This document shows positions 17,117 through 24,903 of a DNA stretch of 64,000 bases, piece after piece. Below the pieces are notes generated by a model that saw only the letters and a program-made list of their open reading frames with translations, ran no database searches and was not told the DNA's origin. Both the position numbers and the translations under genes were made by a program. Every line of letters starts with the position of its first letter. The first letter of the stretch is position 1. The DNA is from VRUE01 sp963702175 (GTDB taxonomy: Bacteria > Actinomycetota > Thermoleophilia > Solirubrobacterales > 70-9), in NCBI GenBank assembly GCA_963702175.1, contig OY969721.1, forward strand, positions 620,001 to 684,000. Reading direction: 5' to 3'.

Positions 17117-17647
17117 TCAGGGCAGGAAGATGGCCGCCCGCTCAACCGGTGGGCGAGCGGGCGGCTCCTTCTCCTGCCGACGCGGGCCCAGGTGGAGAAG
17201 AGCGACGAAGCGCTCGTCGCTTGGCAGGCCAACCGCTTCTCTGCCTGCCTCGCCGCGCAGCAACCCCGGGGTGCGCCAATAGCCAGCGAGACCGCGGGCG
17301 TGAGCAGCGAGCAAGACGATGTAGGAGGCGACGGCGGTCGCGTGCAGATCCTCCTCGTCCTGGACCGGATCGCCGCCGAGCCGGCAGGAGACGACGACCA
17401 GGGTTGGGGCGCGATCGAGCTTTGCCGCGCTCTCCGGCCCCGCGGCCCGCTTCAGCCGGTCGAGCGCTTCCGAGCCAACGACCCGGAAGCGCCAGGGCGC
17501 AGTCAGGTGATGGTTGGGGGCCCAACGGGCCAAGTCGAGCAGCTCGAGCAGCTCCTCGCGCCCGAGCGGCTCCGAGCCGAAGGCCTTGTGGGTGCGCCGG
17601 GTGCGGATCGCGGTCTCGACGTCCATTGGGAGGCGGTCGACGTTCAC
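17117..17647 (-). CDS. Nitroreductase-family FMN protein (YdjA-like)
   Basis: The roughly 176-residue protein has the nitroreductase start AIRTRRTHKAFGSEPL, followed by LLDLARWAPNHHLTAPWRF, a motif of the YdjA-like branch that binds FMN and NAD(P)H. The C-terminal LGYWRTP-like segment reads GLAGYWRTPGLL. The GTG start overlaps the stop of the ECF-toroid gene (GTGA), so it is the last gene of the B12-riboswitch operon; an ATG at 17626 is an alternative start. BluB, which makes the lower ligand of B12, has the same fold, but the sequence looks like YdjA rather than BluB. A role in corrinoid processing is therefore only suggested by context. Confidence 0.82.
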   Translation of the reverse strand: MNVDRLPMDVETAIRTRRTHKAFGSEPLGREELLELLDLARWAPNHHLTAPWRFRVVGSEALDRLKRAAGPESAAKLDRAPTLVVVSCRLGGDPVQDEEDLHATAVASYIVLLAAHARGLAGYWRTPGLLRGEAGREAVGLPSDERFVALLHLGPRRQEKEPPARPPVERAAIFLP

Positions 17648-19533
17648 CAGCCGTTGCGACGGCCAAGCCACCAGGGCACTCCGATGGCGAGGCTGGCAGT
17701 GGCGAGACCGATGCCGACCGGAGGAAGTGGTGACGGTCCCTTGTCGTCCTCATTCGCGACAGCCGGCTCAGGTGCCGGCGTAGACGGCAGCGCGCCCTCG
17801 GGCTCGGGTTCGCCCGCCGAAGGGGGCACAACAGGTGCGCCAGGCGCAGGAGAAACCGAAGGACCGGTGCCGGCGGGAGGGACGGCACCAACCCCGCTGC
17901 CACTGGTCGCAGGAGGCACCGCGGGCGACGTGGTCGGCGGCGTTGCTGGCGGCGTGACCGTGCCGGGAACGGGAGTGCCGCTGCCGACGCTGGCCGACGG
18001 CTTGGGCGCACGAGGCGGCGGCGAAATCGGGAAGGACTCGCCGGCGACGGCGGCGAGAACCTGGCCGGTCACCCAGACCGGCGTCTGGTCACTGGAAGCC
18101 GAGTAGCTGTAGTGGCCGTCGGCGGCCTGCCGCGCGGTGAGATAGTCGAGGGAGATGCCGGGATCGGCGCCGACGGCGAGCATCCCCTGCACCGCCCAGG
18201 CTGTCGACTGCGAGTTGACCGCCCCCGAAGCGCCGGTGACAAAACCGCCGTTCGGACGCTGGTGTTTGCGCAGGTAGCCGAGGCCATGTTTGGAGATCTC
18301 TGCCCCCGGCATCGCCTGCATCACCGCTCCGGTCCCGTCGGCCGTGCTGAACGAGTTCGGCACATCGCCCCAACCTCCGTCTCCGTTCTGCACTTTCCCG
18401 AACCAGGAAAGCGCGCGGTCGAGCCCTCCGGTCGCACCGGCGGTGCGCAGGGCGATCACCGCAAACGCGGTGGAGCCCGGCCAGCCGACCCAGGACCCGT
18501 TCTCTGCCTGTTTGTTGCGGAGCGTGGCGACGAGGTCGACGCCTCCGAAGGAGCTGGGGTCGATGCCGGAGGCCTCGAGGACGAGGATCGTCCGGGCGTA
18601 ATCGCCGGCGCTGCCTAGTTCATCGACATTGGCGCGCAGGAAGTCGATCGGGGTGCGTCCGAGGCGGGCGACGTCGAGTGGGTTGCGATCGGCCGCGGCA
18701 AGGCCAAGCGCCACCCATGCCGTAGTCGAGACACTGGATTCGTCTTCGAGGGAGGGGCCAAAGCCGCCGTCGGCGTTCTGTACCGAGGTCAGCCATTTGA
18801 CGGCGCTGCCGGTGTCGGCGCCGGCCGGCGCGGGAGCGGTCGCAGCCAGCGCAATGACAGCGAGAACCGTCGCGGCGACGCCGCCACGGAGGCGCGGCCC
18901 CCATCCGCTGGGACCAGTCTTCCGGCTCCCCCTCCCCCACTCAAAGCGCTCTCGGAAGCGAGCCAGCATCCGGATCATCGCCGGCCCCGCGATCAGGGCG
19001 AAGGCGACGTTGCCGATCGCGTGGGCGGCGTCGAAGGGCACCGCGCGGGACTGGAACGCGAGAAAGCGCTCCAGCGAGAGATCGCCACCGTAGGTCGCCA
19101 TCAAGGAGAAGTTCAGCAGAGCGCCGTAAGCGATGCCGGCTGCACCGCAGACCGCGGCCAACGTGAGGCGCCCGATGTTGCGACCCCCGACTGCCGCGAG
19201 GCCGGCGCCCAGCACCCCGCAGAGCCCCCAACCGGCCATCTGCCACGGGGTCCAGGGGCCCTGGCCAAACCAGAAGTTGGAAACCAGCGCCGCGAGTGCG
19301 CCGACCGCGAAGCCAGGCGCGGCGCCGAGGGCGAAGCCGGCGAAAATGACGATGTCGGTGGTCGGCTTGACGTTCGGGAAGGCCGCGAAGGCGATGCGCC
19401 CGGCGATCGCCAGCGCCGCCAGCGCCGCGACCAGAGCCACCACCTGAGATGGCGGGCGCGAGCGCTCGTACCAGGCGAAGCCGCCAAGCAAGACGGCGCC
19501 GAGGATGAGGAAGCTGGCCGCCTCCCAGGACAT
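17644..19533 (-). CDS. ECF transporter S-component fused to a prenyltransferase/transcobalamin-type alpha-toroid
   Basis: The 629-residue protein combines three parts. Residues 1-195 form about six membrane helices with ECF S-component features (FPNVKPTTDIVIFAGFALG, NFWFGQGPWTPWQMAGWGL). After another hydrophobic segment (about 215-240), residues 245-500 contain repeats of the squalene-cyclase/prenyltransferase type, each with NADGGFG-, NGDGGWG- or RPNGGFV-like motifs. That toroid is the fold of the N-terminal domain of intrinsic factor and transcobalamin. A Pro/Ser-rich linker and a C-terminal helix with RRNGW end the chain. The riboswitch upstream implies a corrinoid substrate. The toroid probably sits outside and hands the ligand to the S-domain. 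The start overlaps the EcfA stop (TGATG). Confidence 0.85.
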   Translation of the reverse strand: MSWEAASFLILGAVLLGGFAWYERSRPPSQVVALVAALAALAIAGRIAFAAFPNVKPTTDIVIFAGFALGAAPGFAVGALAALVSNFWFGQGPWTPWQMAGWGLCGVLGAGLAAVGGRNIGRLTLAAVCGAAGIAYGALLNFSLMATYGGDLSLERFLAFQSRAVPFDAAHAIGNVAFALIAGPAMIRMLARFRERFEWGRGSRKTGPSGWGPRLRGGVAATVLAVIALAATAPAPAGADTGSAVKWLTSVQNADGGFGPSLEDESSVSTTAWVALGLAAADRNPLDVARLGRTPIDFLRANVDELGSAGDYARTILVLEASGIDPSSFGGVDLVATLRNKQAENGSWVGWPGSTAFAVIALRTAGATGGLDRALSWFGKVQNGDGGWGDVPNSFSTADGTGAVMQAMPGAEISKHGLGYLRKHQRPNGGFVTGASGAVNSQSTAWAVQGMLAVGADPGISLDYLTARQAADGHYSYSASSDQTPVWVTGQVLAAVAGESFPISPPPRAPKPSASVGSGTPVPGTVTPPATPPTTSPAVPPATSGSGVGAVPPAGTGPSVSPAPGAPVVPPSAGEPEPEGALPSTPAPEPAVANEDDKGPSPLPPVGIGLATASLAIGVPWWLGRRNGW

Positions 19534-21236
19534 CAGCCCCGCTCCTCGCCCCCGAGCAGGACAGTGGCGCCCTGCTCGGGGGTGATCACGCCGGGAAGGT
19601 TGAGCACGCGGGCGACCTCGGTGGCGAAGTACCAGCCGCCGGAGAGGATCTCGGTGGCCGGCCCGTCAGCGATCACGACACCGTCGCCAAGCAGGACGAC
19701 GCGCTCGGCGAAGATTGCGGCGAACTCGACATCGTGGGTGGCGACCACCACGCCGGCCCCCTTGTTCGCGAGCCCATCGACCAGCTCCGCGAGCCGTGTC
19801 TTGTGCGCCCGGTCCATGCCGCGTGTCGGCTCGTCCAAGGCGACGAGGCCCGGCATCTCACTCCCCTCCATCCGACCAGCCAGCGTGATGGCCAACGCCA
19901 GCCTTTGCCTCTCCCCTCCCGACAAGTCGCGGGGGTCCGCGTCCACTGCGTGCTCGAGACCAACCATCTTCAGTGCCGCCATGCCCTCGACGCCCGGTAG
20001 CTCGTCACCCACCCGCTCGCGCACCAAATAGTCACCGGGATTCTGCGTCAGCAGTGCGACTCCGCAGGGTACGTCGACCTTGCCACGCACCGGCTCCTCG
20101 AGACCGGCGATGGTCCTCAGCAACGTGCTCTTCCCGGCACCGTTGCGTCCCATAAGCGCGAGGCGTTCGCCATGCTCAACACGTACGTCTATTCCTCGCA
20201 GCACGTCTCGAGATACATCGCCGTTGTTCAGCTCCACCCAAAGATCCTGAATCTCGACTGGTGTCGAAGGGGAGCCGGACTTCCCCGGAACAGCTTGTAC
20301 TTTTTCGGCCGCGGCCCCGACGGCAGTCTCTCCCGCCCCACCGAAAAAGTTGAGTGCAGGGGTAGTCCGGCTCCCCTCCCCCACCCGCTGTCTGAAATTG
20401 AGGATCTGACGTGCGTCGCGGACACCGATCGGGAGCGGGTCGATGCCGACGAGGGAGAAGAGGCGAGCAGCAGGGGTCTCGAGAGCAGGATCTGAATCCT
20501 GAGCCCAGGCAAGAAAATCGCGAGCCGAGCCGTCGAAGGAGATGGTGCCCGTGTCCATGGCGATCACTCGGTCGGCGGCCGCAAGACAGCGCTCAAGACG
20601 ATGCTCAGCGAGAAGGATTGTCACCCCCCACTCCTCATTCAACCTCCGCAGGAGCCATATGAGCTCATCACCGGCAACCGGGTCAAGCTGGGAAGTCGGC
20701 TCGTCAAGTAGAACCAATTGCGGCCTCGTCACGAGAGCAGCAGCCAGCGCCACTCGCTGCAGCTCTCCACCCGAGAGGGTGTCGACAGTGCGGTCGAGGA
20801 GGTGTGGGATCGCTAGAGCTAGCGCCACCTCCTCGACGGCTCGCGCTCGGGAAGCCACGGGGTCGCCGCGCATCTCAAGGGGCAGCTCGATCTCGGCTGC
20901 GACCGTGGTCGAGACGACTTGGGTCTCCGGATCTTGAGCGACGTAGCCGACGGCGGCGGCTAGCCTGCCAGGGCCTGCCTCGAGCGCGTCGATACCGGCA
21001 ACCTCAATGCGGCCGGATATCTCGCCGCCGTGGAAGTGCGGGACCAAGCCGCAGGCGGCGCGCAGGAGGGTCGACTTGCCGCTGGCGGAGCGGCCGGCGA
21101 GGAGGGCGAACTGGCCGGGGTCGAGCTGGAGCGAGATGTCGCGCAGCGCCTCGCGCTCTCCGTGTGGATAAGAGTAGGTGAGCCCCTCGATCGAGAGCGC
21201 GGGGGTGATCCGGGCGGGGGTCGCGAGTTCAGGCAC
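19533..21236 (-). CDS. ECF transporter ATPase, two fused nucleotide-binding domains
   Basis: The 567-residue protein has two ABC ATPase domains in one chain. Domain 1 has Walker A GRSASGKSTLL (about 48), signature LSGGELQR and Walker B LVLLDEPTSQLD. Domain 2 has GRNGAGKSTLL (about 355), LSGGERQR and LVALDEPTRGMD. Together they replace the EcfA1/EcfA2 pair that powers ECF importers. The linker (about residues 285-325) contains a 36-codon palindromic insertion described separately. The GTG start lies 48 bases after the EcfT stop. It belongs to the cobalamin-riboswitch operon. Confidence 0.92.
   Translation of the reverse strand: MPELATPARITPALSIEGLTYSYPHGEREALRDISLQLDPGQFALLAGRSASGKSTLLRAACGLVPHFHGGEISGRIEVAGIDALEAGPGRLAAAVGYVAQDPETQVVSTTVAAEIELPLEMRGDPVASRARAVEEVALALAIPHLLDRTVDTLSGGELQRVALAAALVTRPQLVLLDEPTSQLDPVAGDELIWLLRRLNEEWGVTILLAEHRLERCLAAADRVIAMDTGTISFDGSARDFLAWAQDSDPALETPAARLFSLVGIDPLPIGVRDARQILNFRQRVGEGSRTTPALNFFGGAGETAVGAAAEKVQAVPGKSGSPSTPVEIQDLWVELNNGDVSRDVLRGIDVRVEHGERLALMGRNGAGKSTLLRTIAGLEEPVRGKVDVPCGVALLTQNPGDYLVRERVGDELPGVEGMAALKMVGLEHAVDADPRDLSGGERQRLALAITLAGRMEGSEMPGLVALDEPTRGMDRAHKTRLAELVDGLANKGAGVVVATHDVEFAAIFAERVVLLGDGVVIADGPATEILSGGWYFATEVARVLNLPGVITPEQGATVLLGGEERG
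20269..20376. repeat. In-frame palindromic insertion in the EcfA linker
   Basis: A large imperfect inverted repeat spans exactly 108 bp (36 codons) inside the EcfA gene. The outer arms are GGGGAGCCGGACT (20269-20281) and its exact complement (20364-20376). Inner arms are ACTTTTTCGG (20299-20308) and CCGAAAAAGT (20341-20350). It encodes a Gly/Ala-rich stretch between the two ATPase domains, so the frame is kept. It looks like a mobile palindromic element tolerated in a linker. Confidence 0.75.
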
Positions 21237-21284
21237 GTGACTGCTCTGGCGGAGGAGCGACAGTCGAGCTGGACGACTTAGCCG

Positions 21285-22199
21285 TCATATTGTCGGGTAA
21301 GTCGTCCCACGAGAAGCAGAGCGGCGTGAAGCCGGCGCGAGGCGGAGCGGGGCGAGTCCCGCGAGAAGCACGAGGAGAGCGACGGCAAGGGTCGTCGGGG
21401 TGGCGCCGATCTCGATCGCCGGGTAGAAATCGATGGCGTCGGCGCCGGACAGCTTCCCCGCGAAGCCCGCCGCTAGGACGCCCACGCCGACTAGGTAGAA
21501 ACGCCCGTCGTAGCGCGAACGCGCTCGTGCTCTCGGCGCCTTCGGCGCGTTGAGCTCATAGCCACGGAGCTCCAGGGTGGCGGCGACGTCAACTGCTCTG
21601 TCCAGCGATCCGGCCAGCAGGCGCCGGGCCAGCGGGGCACGGCCCACCGGAGCCGCGGCGGGGCCGCGAAGGCGGGCGGCATCGCGGAGGCGAGCACCAT
21701 CGGCCGCCGCCAGCGGCACGAGGCGCGAGACCAGAGTCGCGGTGAGCGCCGAGCGGCCGGCGAGCGGGCGCAGCGAGCGGAGCACGCGGTCGGGGTCGAT
21801 GCAGGCCGAGTAGACGGCAAAGACAACCAGGACAACGGCAGCACGCAGGCCGAGCACGGCGCCGGCAGCAACTGCCTCGGCGGTGACGACGACCGGGCCG
21901 AGCAGCGGCCACTCGCCGAGCCTGGCCAGCACCGTCTCGCCGCGGTCTACTACCAGCGCGTTGACGACGACGATCAAGAGCGCCAGCGTCAGGCCCATCC
22001 AGAGCGCCGCCCGGACGGCGCGCCGAGCCTCCGCGAGCAGGCCGGCGAGAACCGCGGCGGCGCCAGCGGCGCCGAGCACGAGCGGATTGGAGTAGAGGAA
22101 GGCGACGACGACCAGCGAGCCGAGGTAAGTGACCGCGGCGCCGGGAGAGGCCGCCTGAAGTGGCCCTGACCGGGAGGTGTATGCAAACGGTGACCTCAT
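21285..22199 (-). CDS. ECF transporter transmembrane component EcfT
   Basis: The 304-residue protein has about five to six transmembrane helices. It carries two coupling-helix motifs with Arg-Gly: DAARLRGP (about 190) and TLELRGYEL (about 225), as used by EcfT to dock on its ATPases. I start it at the ATG 22199, which overlaps the upstream stop (ATGA); a longer frame exists but is antisense-like and Arg-rich. It joins the S-component fusion and the double ATPase into a complete ECF importer under cobalamin control. Confidence 0.88.
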   Translation of the reverse strand: MRSPFAYTSRSGPLQAASPGAAVTYLGSLVVVAFLYSNPLVLGAAGAAAVLAGLLAEARRAVRAALWMGLTLALLIVVVNALVVDRGETVLARLGEWPLLGPVVVTAEAVAAGAVLGLRAAVVLVVFAVYSACIDPDRVLRSLRPLAGRSALTATLVSRLVPLAAADGARLRDAARLRGPAAAPVGRAPLARRLLAGSLDRAVDVAATLELRGYELNAPKAPRARARSRYDGRFYLVGVGVLAAGFAGKLSGADAIDFYPAIEIGATPTTLAVALLVLLAGLAPLRLAPASRRSASRGTTYPTI

Positions 22200-23110
22200 C
22201 GGACCGGAAGCGGAGTCTCCTCTCCGCCCTCGACTGCGACCGCGTAATGGTCGCGCAGGTCGACCCCATCCAGCAACGTCGCCGCCGCCCGGGCTCCGGC
22301 CGCGCTGGTCCCGGTAACAACCCACACCGGCGGCGCTTCGTAGCGGCGGGTGGCCGCAACCAGACCGGCGTCGGAGCCAAAGTTGCGTGCCAGCGCCCCC
22401 TCTTCGTCGAGCCCCCACAGCTCGAAGCCGCCGGCCAGCGGCGCAAACTCGGCAAAGACGCCGCTTGCTTGCTGGCCGTCCTCTATCTGGGCTGCAGCCG
22501 AGTCACGGCGCACCTGATCCCAGGGGCCGACCAGCACCCGGATTGCCCCTCCGGGGTCGTTGGAGGCCACGTCGGCGCCCGCCCGTTGCAGTCGGGTGCG
22601 AACCTCGGCGCAGGCGCTCCCACCGGCCAGGCACTCGACCGCAACCGGCCGACGCCGTCCCTCGTAGCCGTCGATAAAGGGGTGTGGCCAGGAGCCGACC
22701 ACGGCGGGCACACGCTGCGCCGCCGTCCAGTCGCGGTAGTCCCACCAGATCGCCTCGCCGCCACGCAGCTCGTAGTCGGCCGCGCCGACGCCCGCCTCGA
22801 CGCCGTTGACGTAGTAGAGCCAGTCCCAGAAGCGGCCGCCCTCGCGGGTCGCTTCGAGGCCGTCGATCGACTGCACGAAGCCGCCGCCGTAGCGGGTCGA
22901 GATCTCGGCGCTGCGTTCGAGCACCCGCATCACCGTGTCGGACTCGGTGGTGTCGTCGACCCCCCGGCTGAAGAGCTGCTCAGCGCCATAGTCGCGAGTC
23001 ACCGTCAGCTCGACGCGGTCGAGCTCGCTCCCCAATCCCAGGCCGCAGCCGGCGGTCGCGAACGCCAGAGCTAGCGCGATCGCGACCGCCGCCCAGCGGC
23101 GTGTGGCCAC
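22196..23110 (-). CDS. Lipoprotein with transcobalamin-like C-terminal (DUF4430) domain
   Basis: From the GTG at 23110 the product is 304 residues, starting with a lipoprotein signal (AVAIALALAFATAGCG, Cys about 21). Residues about 30-135 match the DUF4430/transcobalamin beta-domain pattern: TVMRVLERSAEIS, GFVQSIDGLEA, WDWLYYVNGVEAGVGAADYE and GGEAIWWDYRDW. The C-terminal half is an alpha/beta region with two Cys (VECLAGGSACAEV). The protein should be anchored outside the membrane and could bind a corrinoid together with the toroid of the S-component fusion. The start overlaps the previous stop (TAGTG). Corrinoid binding is inferred from the riboswitch and the family. Confidence 0.83.
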   Translation of the reverse strand: MATRRWAAVAIALALAFATAGCGLGLGSELDRVELTVTRDYGAEQLFSRGVDDTTESDTVMRVLERSAEISTRYGGGFVQSIDGLEATREGGRFWDWLYYVNGVEAGVGAADYELRGGEAIWWDYRDWTAAQRVPAVVGSWPHPFIDGYEGRRRPVAVECLAGGSACAEVRTRLQRAGADVASNDPGGAIRVLVGPWDQVRRDSAAAQIEDGQQASGVFAEFAPLAGGFELWGLDEEGALARNFGSDAGLVAATRRYEAPPVWVVTGTSAAGARAAATLLDGVDLRDHYAVAVEGGEETPLPVR

Positions 23111-23853
23111 TAGCCGCGTGGGCACTTCCCCCCGACGCAGACCGCCTCGCGGCCCGAGGCGATGTCTTTGCCGTGAGTAGCACTCAGGTTGGCCGGCTTG
23201 TTCAGCACCACGGTGGTGCGACCGTCTCCGCCGGTCGGTCCTGTCGCGCCAGTCACTTTCGCTCCCGCGATTGGCGCCTTCTTGCCTTTGTCGTCGTAGG
23301 AGAAGACGCGGACCGCGAACGGCGTTCCGGCTTTCGCGTCATCGGGCGCACTCAGAGCCAACTCGTCCGGGTACGGGAAGGACGCCAGCGCCCAGAGCAC
23401 TTCGTCGCCGGCTTTCACTTTCACCATTTCGCCGCCTAGTTCGGGGTTCTCGTGGTTCACCTTCAGGTACCAGGAGGCTTTCGAGCTGGAGACGGAACCG
23501 CCCACCCCGCAAATGCCGAGGCCGAAGTCGAAGGCGTCGGTGATCAGCAGCGGCTTCAGCGCCGCGGTGAACCGGGCTGCGGCGATCAGCATGCCCAGCG
23601 CGGTCGGTCCTTTGATCGTCACCTCTTTGCCGCTACCACCGGTCCCCGGTCCGAAGCAGGTCGCTTTCGGGCTGGTCTTGACCGTCTGGGTGAAGGCGCC
23701 GAACGCATCTTCAGCGAGTACCTTGCCGCCCTTGCCGACCACGCGCAGCTCGGCGACGGGGCCCTTGGCGACCGCACCGGCAGCGAGCGAGAGGACGAGA
23801 ACGAGAGCCAGCGCGCACGCGGCGGCCAGCCGGAATGGAACGAGTCTTGGCAT
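23110..23853 (-). CDS. Secreted DUF4430-like protein, first gene of the cobalamin operon
   Basis: The 247-residue product has a signal peptide (about 1-30, ending AGAVA-KG). A DUF4430-like domain follows: TALGMLIAAARF, then SWYLKVNHENPELGG and VKAGDEVLWALASF, the strand pattern that lines the ligand site in transcobalamin-type domains. A second, Ig-like segment (about 170-235: APDDAKAGTPFAVRVFSYDD, then TVVLNKPANLSAT) and two Cys (CVGGKC) end the chain. It follows the cobalamin riboswitch directly, with AAAGGGTGG as a probable ribosome site. It may be a secreted corrinoid carrier or a partner of the neighbouring lipoprotein. Confidence 0.82.
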   Translation of the reverse strand: MPRLVPFRLAAACALALVLVLSLAAGAVAKGPVAELRVVGKGGKVLAEDAFGAFTQTVKTSPKATCFGPGTGGSGKEVTIKGPTALGMLIAAARFTAALKPLLITDAFDFGLGICGVGGSVSSSKASWYLKVNHENPELGGEMVKVKAGDEVLWALASFPYPDELALSAPDDAKAGTPFAVRVFSYDDKGKKAPIAGAKVTGATGPTGGDGRTTVVLNKPANLSATHGKDIASGREAVCVGGKCPRG

Positions 23854-23884
23854 TTAAGCCACCCTTTCCTCGAGGGTTGTCATG

Positions 23885-24055
23885 GCTGGCCGGGGAACAG
23901 GTCTCCTGGCTTCCGGGATGAGTCTGCTGCGCCTTCCCAGGGAGGCGGTGCCTCCCCAGTGGCCGGCGCACGTGGCGCCCGCAGCTTCCTTCGCCCGGTC
24001 ACAGTGGCGGGACCGCGCCGGCTTCTCACCGGACTTCCCTTGAACCACCGACCGT
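23885..24055 (-). promoter_or_regulatory. Cobalamin (AdoCbl) riboswitch
   Basis: Read on the minus strand, the leader contains the usual B12-riboswitch blocks in order: GGTTCAAGGGAAGTCCGGTG, GAAGCCGGCGCGGTCCCGCC with CACTGT, a mid-region GGGAAGGCG, and the B12 box AGCCAGGAGACCTG (about 23897-23910). It ends 30-40 nt before the first gene of the ECF/DUF4430 operon. It should repress that operon when cobalamin is plentiful. The adjacent GGGTGG ribosome site and a CCTCGAGG palindrome may form the expression platform. Confidence 0.93.
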
Positions 24056-24078
24056 ATTTACGCGAGCGAGTCTATCCG

Positions 24079-24768
24079 TCAGGCGACGAGGGGGATGACG
24101 CAGCGGAATTTTCGGGTGCTCGTCTGAGCGGCAAAGTTCGCTCCACCCGCAGCAGAGATCGTCACGACGGCATACGCATCGAGACCGCTCATGTTGGTCA
24201 GATCCCCAGTCCACTCATCCCCAGTCGCCAGCGTCACTCCCGGCTGCTGGGAGAAGGCGGCCAGCTGCAGCGCCTCGGGCAGGGTGCCGCCCTGGGCCGC
24301 GCAGGAGGCCGCGGCGGCGGGCGCGGTCAGCGCCACGTCGGCCGCCGAGGCTTGCCAGCAGGCGCCGGCGAAGAGCCGGGTGCCCGGCAGGCAGCCGGCC
24401 GAGTGGCCGTTGACGGTGGCGGCGTTGACGGCGTGGATCGCGTTCTGAGCGGTTTCGGCTTCGACCGCGTTTTGGGCTTTGCCGGCGGTTTCGGCGTGCG
24501 CTGCCTCCGGCACCTGGCCAAGGGTGAGCTCGTTGATTTCGGCCCCGGTGATTTGGGCTGTCGAGCCGGAGAGGGCAGGGAGCGCCCCCGGCTTGAGACG
24601 GTTGACCGGGACCGAGTGGGGCTTCAACCGGTTGCCCGGCAGCGACTTCACCTTGATCGTCTTGCCGTTGATCTTCCCAGCCGCGTACACGGTCCCGCCC
24701 AGCGCGACGAACAGCGCGACCGTCGCGACGACCAACGCCGGCGAGGGCCAGCGGATCCCCTGTCTCAT
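24079..24768 (-). CDS. Secreted 'ALFVALGG' family surface protein
   Basis: I start this gene at the ATG 24768, preceded by TTGGAGGAAC. The 229-residue product begins with a signal peptide (PALVVATVALFVALGGTVYA). It continues with the AGKINGKTIKVKSLPGNRLK and VNRLKPGAL repeats that mark a family common in Thermoleophilia. An Ala-rich helical stalk (AETAGKAQNAVEAETAQNA) follows, then a C-terminal domain with Cys pairs (CLPGTRLFAGACW, SCAAQGG, FRCVI). The stalk plus globular head suggests a surface-displayed oligomer. It ends just before the cobalamin riboswitch and is not part of that operon. Confidence 0.78.
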   Translation of the reverse strand: MRQGIRWPSPALVVATVALFVALGGTVYAAGKINGKTIKVKSLPGNRLKPHSVPVNRLKPGALPALSGSTAQITGAEINELTLGQVPEAAHAETAGKAQNAVEAETAQNAIHAVNAATVNGHSAGCLPGTRLFAGACWQASAADVALTAPAAAASCAAQGGTLPEALQLAAFSQQPGVTLATGDEWTGDLTNMSGLDAYAVVTISAAGGANFAAQTSTRKFRCVIPLVA

Positions 24769-24903
24769 TCGTTCCTCCAACAATTTCGACTGCAAGCGGC
24801 GGCGAGGGTAAACCGAGCAAGCGGAGCCGACCAAGGACGTTGGACGAACATACATACGCCAGTTCGCAATGGGAGATTGCGACGGCTGGCTATCCTCATC
24901 ACG

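Noticed and set aside
17117..17647. BluB (lower-ligand synthase of B12) in the cobalamin operon
   Set aside because: The motifs THKAF and ARWAPNHHLTAPWRF are those of YdjA-like nitroreductases; BluB features are not evident.
22200..22418. Longer EcfT start
   Set aside because: The added 73 residues are Arg/Gly-rich antisense-type text; the ATG at 22199 overlaps the upstream stop as elsewhere in the operon.
23452..24903. N-terminal extension of the serine peptidase frame
   Set aside because: The open frame is antisense to the B12 operon and riboswitch; the signal peptide begins at the ATG 24904.
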